Below are positions 25,923 to 36,527 of a stretch of 64,000 bases of DNA, piece by piece. The first letter of the stretch is position 1. Each line of letters starts with the position of its first letter. The notes beneath the pieces are model-generated. The model was not told the origin of the DNA. It did no database searches and worked only from the letters and a program-made list of their open reading frames with translations. Both the position numbers and the translations under genes were made by a program. Source of the DNA: Mycobacterium sp. (lineage in GTDB: Bacteria; Actinomycetota; Actinomycetes; Mycobacteriales; Mycobacteriaceae); contig NZ_SCRH01000039.1 in assembly GCF_004298145.1 (NCBI RefSeq), positions 62,001 to 126,000 on the forward strand, given 5' to 3'.

Positions 25923-27606
25923 TCCGACGTCTCCGTCGACCACGGCGGGCCGCCGCCACGAACCCCTACTCGCCGCCGCCGCCCTGCTGCGTCCCCGGCT
26001 GCCCCGCGTACTGGCGGCGATCGCGCTCGGGGTGCTGTCGCTGGGCAGCGCGCTGGCGCTGACCGGTGTTGCGGCGTGGCTGATCACCCGCGCGTGGCAG
26101 ATGCCGCCCGTGCTGGACCTGTCGATCGCGGCGGTCGCGGTGCGTATGTTCGCGATCTCGCGGGCCGTGCTGCACTATTGCGAGCGCCTGGTCACCCACG
26201 ACACGGCCTTACGCGCGGCCGGCACCGCCCGGGTGCAGGTCTACCAACGGCTGGCGCGCGGGCCCGCGGCGGCCGCCGTCCGGCTGCACAGCGGTGAACT
26301 GGTGGCCCGGGTGGGCGCCGACGTCGACGAACTGGCCAACGTCTTGGTGCGCGCCCTGGTGCCGATCGGCGTCGCGGCGGTGCTGGCGCTGGCGGCCACC
26401 GCGGTGGTCGCCGCCATCTCACCGGCGGCGGCCGCCGTACTGGCGATCTGCCTGCTGATCGCCGGTTTCGTCGCGCCCCGCCTGGCCGGCCGGGCCGCCG
26501 CGACCCAGGAAGACATTGCGCGGCAACACCATTCCGAGCGCGACACCTCGGCAATGATCGCTCTCGAACATGCGCCCGAGCTTCGTGTCGCCGGCCTGCT
26601 TCCCGATGTCATCGCCGAATCGCAACGTCGCCAACGCGCTTGGGGTGATGCCCTGGACGCCGCGGCCAAACCGGCCGCCATCGCCGAGGCGATGCCCACC
26701 GCGGCCATCGGGGCCAGCGTGCTGGGCGCGGTGGTGGCCGGGATCGGGTTGGCGCACGCGGTCGCGCCCACCACACTGGCCGTGCTGATGTTGCTGCCGT
26801 TGTCCGCCTTCGAGGCGATGACGCCGCTACCGGCCGCGGCCGTGCAGTTGACGCGGTCGCGGATCGCCGCGCGCCGGTTGCTCGAGCTGGCCGCGGCCGA
26901 AACCCCGCGTGAGTCCGGGCACACGGCGCAGACAGCGCCGAGGCCGCTCGGCACCGGCCGGTTATCCGCCGACGTTCGCTCCGGTCACCACGGCGGCGCG
27001 GGCTCGACCCGCATCGCGCTGGACCTGCCGGCGGGCACGCGGCTGGCCGTCACCGGCGCCAGCGGTTCCGGGAAGACGACCCTGCTGATGACGCTCGCCG
27101 GCTTGCTGCCGCCACTGCGCGGGCAGGTACTGCTCGACGGCACCGCCTTGACTCAGTTCGACGAAGTCGATTTGCGCCGCGCCATCGGGTTTTTCGCGGA
27201 GGACGCGCACGTATTCGCCACCACCATCCGAGACAACCTGCTGGTCGCCCGCGGCGACTGCCGAGACGACGAACTCACCGCGGCCCTGGACACGGTCGGG
27301 CTCGGCTCGTGGCTCGCCGGTTTGCCCGAGGGCTTGGCCACGGTGCTTACCGGTGGCGCGCAAGCCCTTTCGGCGGGGCAGCGCAGGCGCCTACTGCTGG
27401 CCAGGGTGGTGATCTCACCCGCGCGGATCGTGCTGCTCGATGAACCCACCGAACATCTCGATGTCACCGACGCCGAGCAGATCCTCCGCGACCTGTTGGC
27501 GCCGGATTCCCGGCTGCTGTCCCCCGAACGCACGGTGGTGGTGGCTACTCACCACCTGGGCAAGGGAATCGGCTGCGACGAACTACGCGTCGATCAGGGC
27601 TCGTAG
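25909..27606 (+). CDS. cydC: CydC, ABC transporter for cytochrome bd assembly
   Basis: CydC (565 residues) is the second half of the CydDC exporter. Six membrane helices lie in residues 20-300. The ATPase domain has Walker A TGASGSGKTTLL, a signature region ALSAGQRRRLLLAR and Walker B IVLLDEPTEHLD. The start ATG at 25909 lies inside cydD; the frame is open from 25897 (GTG), but the ATG is preferred. It ends the cyd cluster and is convergent with the next gene, 31 bases away. Confidence 0.95.
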   Translation: MPRSDPTSPSTTAGRRHEPLLAAAALLRPRLPRVLAAIALGVLSLGSALALTGVAAWLITRAWQMPPVLDLSIAAVAVRMFAISRAVLHYCERLVTHDTALRAAGTARVQVYQRLARGPAAAAVRLHSGELVARVGADVDELANVLVRALVPIGVAAVLALAATAVVAAISPAAAAVLAICLLIAGFVAPRLAGRAAATQEDIARQHHSERDTSAMIALEHAPELRVAGLLPDVIAESQRRQRAWGDALDAAAKPAAIAEAMPTAAIGASVLGAVVAGIGLAHAVAPTTLAVLMLLPLSAFEAMTPLPAAAVQLTRSRIAARRLLELAAAETPRESGHTAQTAPRPLGTGRLSADVRSGHHGGAGSTRIALDLPAGTRLAVTGASGSGKTTLLMTLAGLLPPLRGQVLLDGTALTQFDEVDLRRAIGFFAEDAHVFATTIRDNLLVARGDCRDDELTAALDTVGLGSWLAGLPEGLATVLTGGAQALSAGQRRRLLLARVVISPARIVLLDEPTEHLDVTDAEQILRDLLAPDSRLLSPERTVVVATHHLGKGIGCDELRVDQGS

Positions 27607-27637
27607 CACGGAAGCGGTCCGATCACGGTGCTGGTGT

Positions 27638-29041
27638 TCAGAGATGTCGTCGGCGCGGCATGAACTCCAGCGACAGCAGCACGAACAACAGCGGGACGAT
27701 CTGCGTCATGGAGATCAGCGCGTAGCGCCGCGCGTCGAGGGCATGCCACTTGCGCACATACCGGTACAACGACTCCAGCGCGATCAGCGGGTCGAGGACG
27801 TGGATCAGCCGGTAGAAGACGCGCTGGGTCCAGCCGCGGTTCTTGTCGTCGAAGATCTCGGGAAATGCGGCGAACGCGAGCGATACCCGCTGTGCCCCAC
27901 TGTCTTTACCGGCCATGATCATGTCGACGCTGAGCCGCTCGTCGAGTCCGTTGGGGGCCCCACGGCGGCGCCACGGGACGTCGAGGGTAATGTCGCTGCC
28001 GCCGCCGGCCGTGGCGTACCGGTGAAACGCCTGCACCGTTCCCGCGGCGTCCCTGGCGATGATCAGCTGAATTCCGGGAAAGCGGCCCTCCAGCACGCCA
28101 TCGAGGTTCATGTGGAATCCGCGGTCGGCCCGCGCCCCTTTCGACGATTCCCGCACCACCTCGGTCAGCTCGCCCAGCAGCCGTTCGTCCAGTCCCTGCT
28201 CGGCCACGATTTCCGTTGTGACGCCGCAGTTATGGGTGCGCTGCACCGCCTGGCGCAGGTTGCGGAACTTGCGGCCCACCATGTCGAAGCCCGACACGTC
28301 GACGACCACATCGCGCCCAATGGGTATGGCTCGCAGCGATTGTCCCAATACCGCCGTGTCGCTCCACAGGTTGAGGCGGCGCTCGCCGCACCCCACCACC
28401 GCGATGCGCCATCCGTGGGCATGACACGTGGCGGCGAAATCGGCGACCAGTTCGCCGAAGTGTTCCTCGGCACCGATGGGGTCACCGCTGACCACGGCGA
28501 TTCCCATCCGTGTCCGGTAAGCCAGCGCCGCGGTGCCGTCGGCGGTGAAGTGGTAACTCTTGCCGGTCTGCATGGTGAACGGCGCCAATGCGTCATCGCT
28601 GGTCACGTTGATCAGTTTCCAGATACGCGGCAGGTCGGCGGGCCGCGGGTGCGAGGGCATCGGCCACATCAACACCATGCCCGAGCTGGCGATCACGACG
28701 TCACCGAGCAGATCGAAGGACAACACATGCAGGCCCAACCCCGCCAACACGAAAGACGCGGCCGCAAAGGCATGCATCGTCGTCACCGGGCGGCCCAGGA
28801 AGATGCCGCGCGCGATCCACGCCACCGCGGCAAGAACCGTCAGCGACCAGGCCAGCCGATCGGCGAAATGCCCGTTCGGATTGCTGTGGTGACGAGCGAG
28901 TATCTCGATGAACCAGGACGTCGCGCAGAGCAGCGCCAGGGCACCGATCAAGCGGACCGCCAGCGAATCGGCCGAAACGACAACACGTTCGCGCGCGCGA
29001 GGTCTCGCTGTGACGTCCACCACCGGCCCGTTCACACTCAC
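27638..29041 (-). CDS. DUF2156 membrane protein (Rv1619-like)
   Basis: The 467-residue protein has about four N-terminal membrane helices (residues 30-130), then a GNAT-like DUF2156 domain as in the catalytic domain of MprF/LysX-type phosphatidylglycerol aminoacyltransferases. Recognisable segments are YRTRMGIAVVSGDPIG, NLWSDTAVLGQSLRAI and a final hydrophobic run (ALISMTQIVPLLFVLLSL). In the absence of a full MprF membrane module its substrate is unclear; aminoacyl transfer to lipid is a family-based guess. It lies alone between cydC and tesB. Confidence 0.8.
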   Translation of the reverse strand: MSVNGPVVDVTARPRARERVVVSADSLAVRLIGALALLCATSWFIEILARHHSNPNGHFADRLAWSLTVLAAVAWIARGIFLGRPVTTMHAFAAASFVLAGLGLHVLSFDLLGDVVIASSGMVLMWPMPSHPRPADLPRIWKLINVTSDDALAPFTMQTGKSYHFTADGTAALAYRTRMGIAVVSGDPIGAEEHFGELVADFAATCHAHGWRIAVVGCGERRLNLWSDTAVLGQSLRAIPIGRDVVVDVSGFDMVGRKFRNLRQAVQRTHNCGVTTEIVAEQGLDERLLGELTEVVRESSKGARADRGFHMNLDGVLEGRFPGIQLIIARDAAGTVQAFHRYATAGGGSDITLDVPWRRRGAPNGLDERLSVDMIMAGKDSGAQRVSLAFAAFPEIFDDKNRGWTQRVFYRLIHVLDPLIALESLYRYVRKWHALDARRYALISMTQIVPLLFVLLSLEFMPRRRHL

Positions 29042-29177
29042 CTCCCGATGCGCTGATAACAGCTGGGCGGCGTGTCCGCCGCCTCTGCACCGACTACCCG
29101 GCTACGTCAAAGTTACGCCCGATCAGGGCGATATCGGAGAGATTCGGGCGGATATCCTGCGGCTATTGCGTAACGGC

Positions 29178-30119
29178 TTACCGGCGCGACGGCGGGAAGT
29201 ACTTCAGCACGCCCTCTTGCACCACGGTGGCAAGCGGTTGCCCGGACTGATCGAAGAAGTGTCCGGCGCCCAGCCCGCGCGAATCCGCCGCCACCGGCGA
29301 CGACGTCGAGTACAAGACCCAGTCGTTGAAGTTGACCTGCCGGTGAAACCACATGGAATGGTTGGCGGACGCAGCGAAAATGCGGTCGAATCCCCAGGAA
29401 AGACCGTGCGTGGTGATGACGGAGTCCAACACCGTGGTGTCCGAGGAGTACACCATTGTTGCGGTGTGCAATACCGGGTCGTCGGGAACCTCTCCCAGAG
29501 CCTTGACCCAGACCCGGTTGTGCGGCAGCCGATCCCCTTTCGTCCGCATCACCCACGACGGGTCGTTGGTGTAGCGCCATTCGATGGGCTGCAGGGCGTT
29601 CACGAAGTGCGGGACGGTCTCTTCGTAGCCGCGCAACAGTTCGCTGATCGAAGGCTGCGTGTGCGGTTCGGCCACCTGAGGCGGATCGATACCGTGCTCG
29701 AGGCCGCGGCCTCCGGCCATGTAGGAGATCATCGCCGAGCACAGCAACGTACCGTCTTGCATCGCGTCGACGCGCCGGTTGGCGAACCGCCGCTCGTCAC
29801 GCAGCCGCGTCACGCGGTATTCGATGTCCTTGTCGGTGTCGCCGCCGTTGATGAAATGCATCGACAGCGCGCTCGGCGGCAGGTCGTCGCGGACCAGGCT
29901 CCGGCTGCTCGCGACGAATGACTGCGACATGAGCTGACCACCGAACGTTCGCATCGGGTTCTTGCTGGGATGCGAGCCGATGAACAGGTCATCGGAGAGA
30001 CGGTGAAGGTCGAGTGTCGCCAGCAGTTCCGCGAAGTCGGACGTGGTGTTCGGCTCACTGCCGGCCGGCACGGGCTCTCCTGTGGACTGAATGTGCCCGT
30101 CTCCTCCCCACGCCGCCAC
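29178..30119 (-). CDS. tesB: Acyl-CoA thioesterase II
   Basis: TesB hydrolyses acyl-CoA to free fatty acid and CoA. The 313-residue protein has the double-hotdog fold: FIGSHPSKNPMRTFGGQLMSQ near the N terminus, HSMWFHRQVNFNDWVLYST with the conserved hotdog Asp, and GHFFDQSGQPLATVVQEGVL at the C terminus. M. tuberculosis TesB1 (Rv1618) is 300 residues; the GTG at 30119 may be slightly upstream of the true start. It follows pykA by 28 bases on the same strand, so the two may be cotranscribed. Confidence 0.93.
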   Translation of the reverse strand: MAAWGGDGHIQSTGEPVPAGSEPNTTSDFAELLATLDLHRLSDDLFIGSHPSKNPMRTFGGQLMSQSFVASSRSLVRDDLPPSALSMHFINGGDTDKDIEYRVTRLRDERRFANRRVDAMQDGTLLCSAMISYMAGGRGLEHGIDPPQVAEPHTQPSISELLRGYEETVPHFVNALQPIEWRYTNDPSWVMRTKGDRLPHNRVWVKALGEVPDDPVLHTATMVYSSDTTVLDSVITTHGLSWGFDRIFAASANHSMWFHRQVNFNDWVLYSTSSPVAADSRGLGAGHFFDQSGQPLATVVQEGVLKYFPPSRR

Positions 30120-30147
30120 GCGGCCTGCGTCGTCGCCGGACGGCTCG

Positions 30148-31566
30148 TCAGACGTCGTCCTCCCCGATCCGGTGGACGTGGATCAGGTTGGTTGACCCTA
30201 CTGTGCCAGGTGGCGCCCCGGCGACGATGACCACCAGGTCACCACGCTTGTAGCGACCGAGTTCCAGCAGCGACTTGTCGACCTGGCGGATCATGCCGTC
30301 GGTGGAGGTCATCATCGCGACGATGAACGTCTCGGTGCCCCAGGTCATGGCCAGCTGGCTGCGCACCTCCGGCCACGCGGTGAAGGCCAGCAACGGCAGC
30401 GGGGTGTGCAGGCGGGCGAGTCGCTTGACCGTGTCCCCGGACTGGGTGAAGGCGACCAGCGCCTTGGCGTCGAGGCGCTCGCCGATATCGCGGGCCGCAT
30501 ACGAGATCACCCCGCGTTTGGTGCGTGGCACGTGCGTCAGCGGCGGGGCCGCCGTGGAATTGTCCTCGACCGCGCAGATGATGCGTGACATGGTCCGCAC
30601 GGCCGCCAGCGGATACTTACCCACCGAGGTCTCCCCGGACAGCATCACCGCGTCGGTGCCGTCGAGGACGGCGTTGGCGACGTCGGAGGCCTCCGCGCGG
30701 GTCGGCCGTGAGTTCTCGATCATCGAATCGAGCATCTGGGTGGCCACGATGACCGGTTTCGCGTTCTCCCGGGCCATCTGGATGGCCCGCTTCTGCACCA
30801 ACGGAACCTCTTCCAGGGGCAGCTCGACACCGAGGTCGCCGCGCGCCACCATGATCGCGTCGAAGGCCAGCACGATGGCTTCCAGATTGTCGACGGCTTC
30901 CGGCTTTTCCAGCTTGGCGATCACCGGCACCCGGCGGCCGACCCGGTCCATCACCTCGTGCACCAACTCGACGTCGGCCGGCGAACGCACGAACGAGAGA
31001 GCCACCAGGTCGACACCGAGGTCCAGCGCGAAGGCGAGGTCCTCGATGTCCTTCTCCGACAAGGCCGGTGCGGAGACGTTCATCCCGGGCAGCGAGATGC
31101 CCTTGTTGTTGCTCACCGGGCCACCCTCGACGACCGTGCAGACGACGTCGTCGCCATCGATGGCGTCGACCACCAGGCAGACCTTGCCGTCGTCGACCAG
31201 CACCCGGTCACCGACCTCGGCGTCCTCGGTCAGTTTTTTGTAGGTGGTCGACACCCGGTCGTGGCTGCCTTCGCAGTCGGCGACGGTGATCCGGACCGTT
31301 TCACCGTCGGCCCAGTAAGTGGGACCGGTGGCGAAGCGCCCCAGCCTGATCTTGGGGCCCTGCAAATCGGCGAGCACACCGACGGCGCGCCCGGTGGCGT
31401 CGGAGGCGACCCGAACCCGTTCGTAGGCGGCTTTGTGATCGGCGTAATCACCGTGGCTGAAGTTCAACCGGGCGACGTCCATACCGGCCTCAACCAGCGC
31501 CAGAATCAACTCGTCCGAATTGGTCGCAGGCCCAAGGGTGCAGACGATCTTTCCGCGTCTACTCAC
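30148..31566 (-). CDS. pykA: Pyruvate kinase
   Basis: Pyruvate kinase (472 residues, same as M. tuberculosis Rv1617) converts phosphoenolpyruvate and ADP to pyruvate and ATP. It starts SRRGKIVCTLGPATNSDELI. The active-site signature is PVIAKLEKPEAVDNL with MVARGDLGVELPLEEV. The K+/Mg2+ and ADP region is NAVLDGTDAVMLSGETSVGK. The B domain lies at about residues 70-165 and the C-terminal allosteric domain after 340. It heads the pykA-tesB pair. Confidence 0.98.
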   Translation of the reverse strand: MSRRGKIVCTLGPATNSDELILALVEAGMDVARLNFSHGDYADHKAAYERVRVASDATGRAVGVLADLQGPKIRLGRFATGPTYWADGETVRITVADCEGSHDRVSTTYKKLTEDAEVGDRVLVDDGKVCLVVDAIDGDDVVCTVVEGGPVSNNKGISLPGMNVSAPALSEKDIEDLAFALDLGVDLVALSFVRSPADVELVHEVMDRVGRRVPVIAKLEKPEAVDNLEAIVLAFDAIMVARGDLGVELPLEEVPLVQKRAIQMARENAKPVIVATQMLDSMIENSRPTRAEASDVANAVLDGTDAVMLSGETSVGKYPLAAVRTMSRIICAVEDNSTAAPPLTHVPRTKRGVISYAARDIGERLDAKALVAFTQSGDTVKRLARLHTPLPLLAFTAWPEVRSQLAMTWGTETFIVAMMTSTDGMIRQVDKSLLELGRYKRGDLVVIVAGAPPGTVGSTNLIHVHRIGEDDV

Positions 31567-31631
31567 GCCGACCCAGCATAGTCGCGTGCAACCCCCACGG
31601 CCCGCACATAACGCCGCCGGGCAGTGTGCTC

Positions 31632-32063
31632 TTAGCCACCAAGAACGGTTGGAATCAACGGAAAGGCGGGCAGGTTACGCAGAATCGTCCATCCGATCGT
31701 CGCGACCACGACCGTCAGCAACGCCGGGCGCGAGAAGGATGATTTGCCGCGGGCGCGGCGAACCAGCAGCCACGCGGCCAGCAGCGGGATCCCGACCAGC
31801 ACAAAGACGTTGTCGTGGAGGGCGGCCGCCAGGTCACCGTGCACCACGTCATGCGTCATCCGCAGCCCGCCGCAGAACGGGCAATTCCAGCCGGTGAGCC
31901 ACTTGAATGGACACGGCGGATAGATGGAAGCGGGGTTGTGCGGGTCGGCCAGTCCGACATAGCCGAGCGCGCCGCCCACCGCGAGGCCCGTCCCGGCGCC
32001 GAGGTAGCCGAGACGACGACGCAGGCCGTGCGGGCCGGCCTGCGCGAGCGGATGAGGTTGCAT
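31632..32063 (-). CDS. DUF2752 membrane protein (Rv1616-like)
   Basis: The 143-residue protein (start MQPHPLAQAGPHGLRRRLGY) has three hydrophobic segments and the DUF2752 signature CPFKWLTGWNCPFCGGLRMT, in which four cysteines cluster next to a membrane helix. The frame is open further upstream to 32192 and overlaps lgt, so the start is chosen for family length (about 132). Function unknown; the Cys cluster might bind metal. It is downstream of lgt on the same strand and may be part of the trp-lgt transcription unit. Confidence 0.78.
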   Translation of the reverse strand: MQPHPLAQAGPHGLRRRLGYLGAGTGLAVGGALGYVGLADPHNPASIYPPCPFKWLTGWNCPFCGGLRMTHDVVHGDLAAALHDNVFVLVGIPLLAAWLLVRRARGKSSFSRPALLTVVVATIGWTILRNLPAFPLIPTVLGG

Positions 32064-32152
32064 CACCGAACGGCTGACCTTGCGTTGGTCACAGTCTCCC
32101 AGCATGCCAGACGCATCGCGCCCCGCCGCGTGAAATCCCGGCACAGTCGCGG

Positions 32153-33454
32153 CTAGCGGCCCGACAGTCGGTTCCGCAGCCGCGAGCCCCATCGCCGCCG
32201 GGTGCCTGGTTGATCCGAGGTCTTTTCGGCGGCGGGCTCGTCAGTTTCGGGTTGTTCGCCTTCGGCTTGCGGCTCCCCGACTTCGAGCTCGCCGGCCTCG
32301 GATTCCTCGGCCTTTGCCTCGTCGGCTACCGCCGCGTCCCTGGACTCTTTGGCCTCGGCCTCGGCCTCGTCCTCGGCGAGTGCCTCCGCCCGGACCGTTT
32401 CCGGCTCTTCGGATTCCGATTCTTCGGCTGCCGTGTCGGCGGCTTCGGCGGTTCCCGCCGAAGCCGATTCGGTCGGCGCATCAGCAGCGCCGGCCGCCGC
32501 GCCCGCCGCACCCGCAGCGGCCGTCGCCGCCGCAACGGTCGCGGGCTCATCGGCGGGCTCAGGTTCCGCGTATTCCTCGTCAGCGTAGTGGTTTCCGCAC
32601 AGGCTCTCGGGATCTTCGCGGCCCCTGGGCGCCGCCATGAGGTACACCACGGCTCCGATGAACACGAAAGTCGATGTGAACGAGTTGATCCGGATGCCCG
32701 CGATATGGGTGGCGGTGTCGTCGCGCAGCAACTCCACACAGAAGCGCCCGACGCAGTAGCCGGCCACATAGAGCGCGAACAGCCGGCCGTGCCCCAGCGT
32801 GAGTCGCCGGTCCGCATAGATCAAAGCGACGAAAATCAGGACGTTCCAGATCAATTCGTACAGGAACGTCGGCTGCACGACGAGTGCCACCTGGCCCGTG
32901 GAGACGCCGTCCAGCAAATGCGGGTCGAGATATCCCGAACGGTCTCGGCGGTAGAAGATCTCCAGACCCCACGGCAGTGTGGTTTCGCGGCCGTAGAGTT
33001 CCTGGTTGAAGTAGTTGCCGAGCCGACCGATGGCCTGCGCCAAAATGACTCCCGGGGCGAGCGCATCAGCGAAGGCCGGCAGCGGAATGCCGTGCCGGCG
33101 GCACCCGATCCATGCGCCGACGGCGCCGAGCGCCACCGCGCCCCAGATGCCCAGGCCGCCGTCCCAGATCCGTATGGCCGCCCCGAGTCCGGCGCCTCCC
33201 GGACCCCAATAGGTTCGCCAGTCAGTGGCCAGGTGATAGAGCCGACCACCAATCAACCCGAACGGCACGGTCCACAGCGCGATGTCGTAGATCACGCCGC
33301 GCTCACCGCCGCGCGCCTCCCAGCGCCGGTCGCCGATCAGCAGGGCGGCGACAATGCCGGCGATGATGAACAGCGCGTACGCCCGGATGGGCAGCGGCCC
33401 CAGGTGCCAGACACCCTGCGGCGGGCTCGGAAAATAGGCGAGCAACGTGGTCAC
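32153..33454 (-). CDS. lgt: Prolipoprotein diacylglyceryl transferase
   Basis: Lgt attaches diacylglycerol to the lipobox cysteine of exported preproteins such as the MPT83-like lipoprotein in this window. The 433-residue protein has about seven helices in the first 285 residues. The Lgt signature is GRLGNYFNQELYGRETTLPW (about residues 145-165), and IWDGGLGIWG precedes it. The C-terminal 150 residues (after PRGREDPESLCGNHY) are an Ala/Glu-rich acidic tail of low complexity, as in M. tuberculosis Lgt (468 residues). It overlaps trpA by 4 bases, so the two are coupled. Confidence 0.96.
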   Translation of the reverse strand: MTTLLAYFPSPPQGVWHLGPLPIRAYALFIIAGIVAALLIGDRRWEARGGERGVIYDIALWTVPFGLIGGRLYHLATDWRTYWGPGGAGLGAAIRIWDGGLGIWGAVALGAVGAWIGCRRHGIPLPAFADALAPGVILAQAIGRLGNYFNQELYGRETTLPWGLEIFYRRDRSGYLDPHLLDGVSTGQVALVVQPTFLYELIWNVLIFVALIYADRRLTLGHGRLFALYVAGYCVGRFCVELLRDDTATHIAGIRINSFTSTFVFIGAVVYLMAAPRGREDPESLCGNHYADEEYAEPEPADEPATVAAATAAAGAAGAAAGAADAPTESASAGTAEAADTAAEESESEEPETVRAEALAEDEAEAEAKESRDAAVADEAKAEESEAGELEVGEPQAEGEQPETDEPAAEKTSDQPGTRRRWGSRLRNRLSGR

Positions 33455-34266
33455 GACGCGGCCGCCCTTTGACGGACACCGGCGGCGAGTTCCTCAGTCA
33501 GTGCACGCAATGCCGTCAAACCCCCGTCTCCCAGCGCCGACACCAGCGCGGAACCGACAATGACACCGTCGGCGTAGCCGCCGATCTCAGCGGCTTGCTC
33601 TCGCGAGCGCACTCCCAGCCCGACACCGACGGGGATGTCCGATATCTCCTTGACCCTGCCCACCAACTCGGGTGCGGCATGCGACACCGCGTCACGCGCT
33701 CCCGTCACACCCATCGTCGACGCCGCGTAGACGAATCCGCGCGACGCCTCGACCGTCATCGCCAAGCGCTGCGGCGTCGATGACGGCGCCACCAGAAAAA
33801 TCCGGTCCAACCGATGCTCCTCGGACACCTCCAGCCACCGCCCGGCTTCGTCGGGGATGAGATCGGGAGTGATCAGGCCGTATCCGCCGGCCGATGCCAG
33901 GTCGCGGGCGAAAGCGTCAATTCCATAGCGCAACACGGGGTTCCAGTAGGTCATCACCACGGCATGCCCGCCGGCCGCACTGATCGCCTCGACCGCGGCC
34001 AGGGTGTCGCGGATGCGCACGCCGGCGTGCAGCGCGGCCTCGGTGGCCTTGGCGATGGTCGGGCCGTCCATGCCGGGATCCGAATACGGCACCCCGACTT
34101 CGACGATGTCGCAACCCGATTCGACCAAGGCGATCATCCCGTCCACGGACGTCGGCACATCCGGGTAGCCGGTAGGCAGATAACCGATCAGCGCCGCACG
34201 ACTGTCCTTGCGGCACACGTCGAAGATCGGCTCGAGCCTGCTCGTTTCGCTCTGCTTGACGGTCAT
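33451..34266 (-). CDS. trpA: Tryptophan synthase alpha subunit
   Basis: TrpA (271 residues) cleaves indole-3-glycerol phosphate to indole and glyceraldehyde 3-phosphate within the TrpA2B2 complex. It starts [18 protein letters not shown]. The signature is [20 protein letters not shown], with the catalytic Asp in the YSDP segment. Phosphate-binding residues are in [12 protein letters not shown] and [12 protein letters not shown]. The ATG at 34266 overlaps the trpB stop (ATGA). The same frame stays open well upstream, antisense-shadow style, but only this start fits. Confidence 0.97.
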   Translation of the reverse strand: MTVKQSETSRLEPIFDVCRKDSRAALIGYLPTGYPDVPTSVDGMIALVESGCDIVEVGVPYSDPGMDGPTIAKATEAALHAGVRIRDTLAAVEAISAAGGHAVVMTYWNPVLRYGIDAFARDLASAGGYGLITPDLIPDEAGRWLEVSEEHRLDRIFLVAPSSTPQRLAMTVEASRGFVYAASTMGVTGARDAVSHAAPELVGRVKEISDIPVGVGLGVRSREQAAEIGGYADGVIVGSALVSALGDGGLTALRALTEELAAGVRQRAAAS

Positions 34267-35522
34267 CGGTCGCTGGATCCCAACAGCCCGAACCACTTCG
34301 CGGCCGTCTCGACGTCCTTGTCCCCGCGCCCGGACAGGTTCACCACGATGATCGCGCCCTGGCCCAACTCGGGACCCAACTTCAGCGCCCCGGCCACCGC
34401 GTGTGCGGATTCGATGGCCGGGATGATTCCTTCGGTGCGGCACAGGATGCCGAACGCATCCATCGCCTCGGAGTCGGTGATGGGGTGGTACTCGGCGCGT
34501 CCGGTCTCGCGCAGCCACGCATGTTCTGGGCCCACCCCCGGATAATCGAGACCCGCTGAGATGGAATGGGATTCGATGGTCTGACCGTCCTCGTCCTGCA
34601 GCAGGTAGGAGAACGATCCCTGAAATGCCCCGGGCGAACCGCCGCTGAAGGTCGCGGCGTGCCTTCCGGTTTCGACGCCGTCGCCGGCCGCCTCGAATCC
34701 GATCAGCCGCACGCCGGGATCGTCGAGGAACGGGTGGAAGATTCCGATCGCGTTGGATCCGCCACCGATGCAGGCCACCACCGCGTCGGGCAGCCGGCCC
34801 GCCTGGGACTGGATCTGGGCGCGCGCTTCGAGGCCGATGATGCGCTGAAAATCGCGCACCATGGCGGGAAACGGATGCGGCCCGGCCGCGGTGCCGAAGC
34901 AGTAGAAGGTGTTGTCGGCATTGGTAACCCAATCCCGGAACGCTTCGTTGATGGCATCCTTGAGCGTCTTCGAACCGCTCTGGACGGAGACGACTGTGGC
35001 TCCCAGCAACCGCATCCGTGCCACGTTGAGCGCCTGACGCTCGGTGTCCACGGCGCCCATGTAGATCACGCAGTCCAGGCCGAGCAAGGCGCACGCGGTG
35101 GCGGTCGCCACGCCGTGCTGACCGGCCCCGGTCTCGGCGATCACCCGCTTCTTGCCCATGCGCTGGGCCAGCAACGCCTGACCGAGCACGTTGTTGATCT
35201 TGTGAGAACCGGTGTGGTTCAGGTCTTCTCGCTTGAGGAAGAGGCGGGCGCCGGCCTGCTCGGAGAGCCGTGGCGCCTCATACAGTGGCGACGGCCGCCC
35301 GGCGTAATGCGCCTGCAGATGATCCAGGGTGTCCAGGAAGTCCTGGTTGACGCGTTCCTTCTCGTAGGCGGCGGTGACCTCTTCGATCACCGCCATCAAG
35401 GCTTCGGCAACGTAGCGGCCGCCGTACACGCCGAAATGCCCGCCCGCATCGGGTTCGTGACGGGTGGGTTCGGCGATGGCTGCGCTCGGAAGCGGAAGGT
35501 CCGGGCGGGACAGGTCCACCAT
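34263..35522 (-). CDS. trpB: Tryptophan synthase beta subunit
   Basis: TrpB joins indole and L-serine with PLP. The 419-residue protein has the PLP-lysine motif HTGSHKINN, the substrate loop [15 protein letters not shown] and the phosphate-cup [10 protein letters not shown]. The ATG at 35522 is preceded by a TTG and GTG in frame (35528, 35525); all give nearly the same protein. It overlaps trpA by 4 bases and lies 73 bases after trpC. Confidence 0.97.
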   Translation of the reverse strand: MVDLSRPDLPLPSAAIAEPTRHEPDAGGHFGVYGGRYVAEALMAVIEEVTAAYEKERVNQDFLDTLDHLQAHYAGRPSPLYEAPRLSEQAGARLFLKREDLNHTGSHKINNVLGQALLAQRMGKKRVIAETGAGQHGVATATACALLGLDCVIYMGAVDTERQALNVARMRLLGATVVSVQSGSKTLKDAINEAFRDWVTNADNTFYCFGTAAGPHPFPAMVRDFQRIIGLEARAQIQSQAGRLPDAVVACIGGGSNAIGIFHPFLDDPGVRLIGFEAAGDGVETGRHAATFSGGSPGAFQGSFSYLLQDEDGQTIESHSISAGLDYPGVGPEHAWLRETGRAEYHPITDSEAMDAFGILCRTEGIIPAIESAHAVAGALKLGPELGQGAIIVVNLSGRGDKDVETAAKWFGLLGSSDR

Positions 35523-35595
35523 CACCAAGGCTCTACGCGGGGATGGCTCATGGGGTTCAACGTATCAGCGCAGGGGCTCTTCAGTGACGTAGCGA

Positions 35596-36414
35596 CTAGC
35601 GAGCCGGTTTCGGACAGGACGGATGGGTGCCCGCGGTGACCAGGTCGGCCACCGCGGCGCGCGGGTCACCGCTTTTGACCAGACCTTCGCCGACCAACAC
35701 GGCGTCGGCACCCGCACCGGCATACGCCAGCAGGTCTCCGGTGCCGCGGACACCGGATTCGGCGATCCTGATCACGTTGCTGGGCAGCCCGGGAGCGATG
35801 CGCGCGAAGCAATCCCGGTCCACCGCCAGCGTGGCCAGATCGCGGGCGTTGACGCCGATTACGTTGGCCCCGGCCTTGAGCGCCCGGTCGGCTTCCTCTT
35901 CGGTGTGCACCTCGACGAGTGCCGTCATGCCCAGCGATTCGGTGCGGTCCAGCATCGACACCAATGCCGACTGCTCCAGCGCGGCGACGATGAGCAGCAA
36001 CATGTCGGCACCGTGCGCACGCGCTTCGTGGATTTGATAGGGCTGCACGACAAAGTCTTTGCGCAAAATCGGTATCGAGACCGCCGCCCGGACCGCGTCG
36101 AGATCGTCGAGCGAACCGTGAAAGCGGCGCTCCTCGGTCAAGACGCTGATGATGCGCGCGCCACCGTCTTCGTAGGCCCTGGCCAGTTTGGCCGGATCGG
36201 CAATGGTCGCCAGGGAACCCGCCGACGGGCTGGCGCGCTTGACTTCGGCGATGACGCCGATTCCGGGCTCACGCAAGGCGGCCATCACGTCGCGTGGCAC
36301 CGGCGCGGCCGCCGCGGCGGCTTTGATCTCGGACAGGCTGATCAGGGATTCGCGCGCAGCGACGTCGGCCCGGACTCCTTCGAGGATGGAGTCAAGCACG
36401 GTTGCCGGACTCAT
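35596..36414 (-). CDS. trpC: Indole-3-glycerol phosphate synthase
   Basis: TrpC (272 residues, as in M. tuberculosis) makes indole-3-glycerol phosphate from CdRP. Barrel motifs are [13 protein letters not shown] with the catalytic Lys, [18 protein letters not shown], and [31 protein letters not shown] closes the phosphate site. It sits between the Trp-associated membrane protein and trpB. Confidence 0.97.
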   Translation of the reverse strand: MSPATVLDSILEGVRADVAARESLISLSEIKAAAAAAPVPRDVMAALREPGIGVIAEVKRASPSAGSLATIADPAKLARAYEDGGARIISVLTEERRFHGSLDDLDAVRAAVSIPILRKDFVVQPYQIHEARAHGADMLLLIVAALEQSALVSMLDRTESLGMTALVEVHTEEEADRALKAGANVIGVNARDLATLAVDRDCFARIAPGLPSNVIRIAESGVRGTGDLLAYAGAGADAVLVGEGLVKSGDPRAAVADLVTAGTHPSCPKPAR

Positions 36415-36527
36415 GCCTGTCGTTTCCCTTCGCCCTGTCGCCCCGCCGTCATCGGACGGCCACTTGGTTGTCCCCAGCCGATTGCGACGACGTCAATGAA
36501 GGGTAGCGGCCCGCGGCTCGTGGCCCG

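Noticed and set aside
27440..29056. 538-codon plus-strand frame across the cydC end and the DUF2156 gene
   Set aside because: It is antisense to the conserved Rv1619-like gene and out of frame with cydC; no domain seen.
33451..35094. 547-codon trpA
   Set aside because: The upstream 276 codons overlap trpB in another frame and are not homologous; TrpA starts at 34266.
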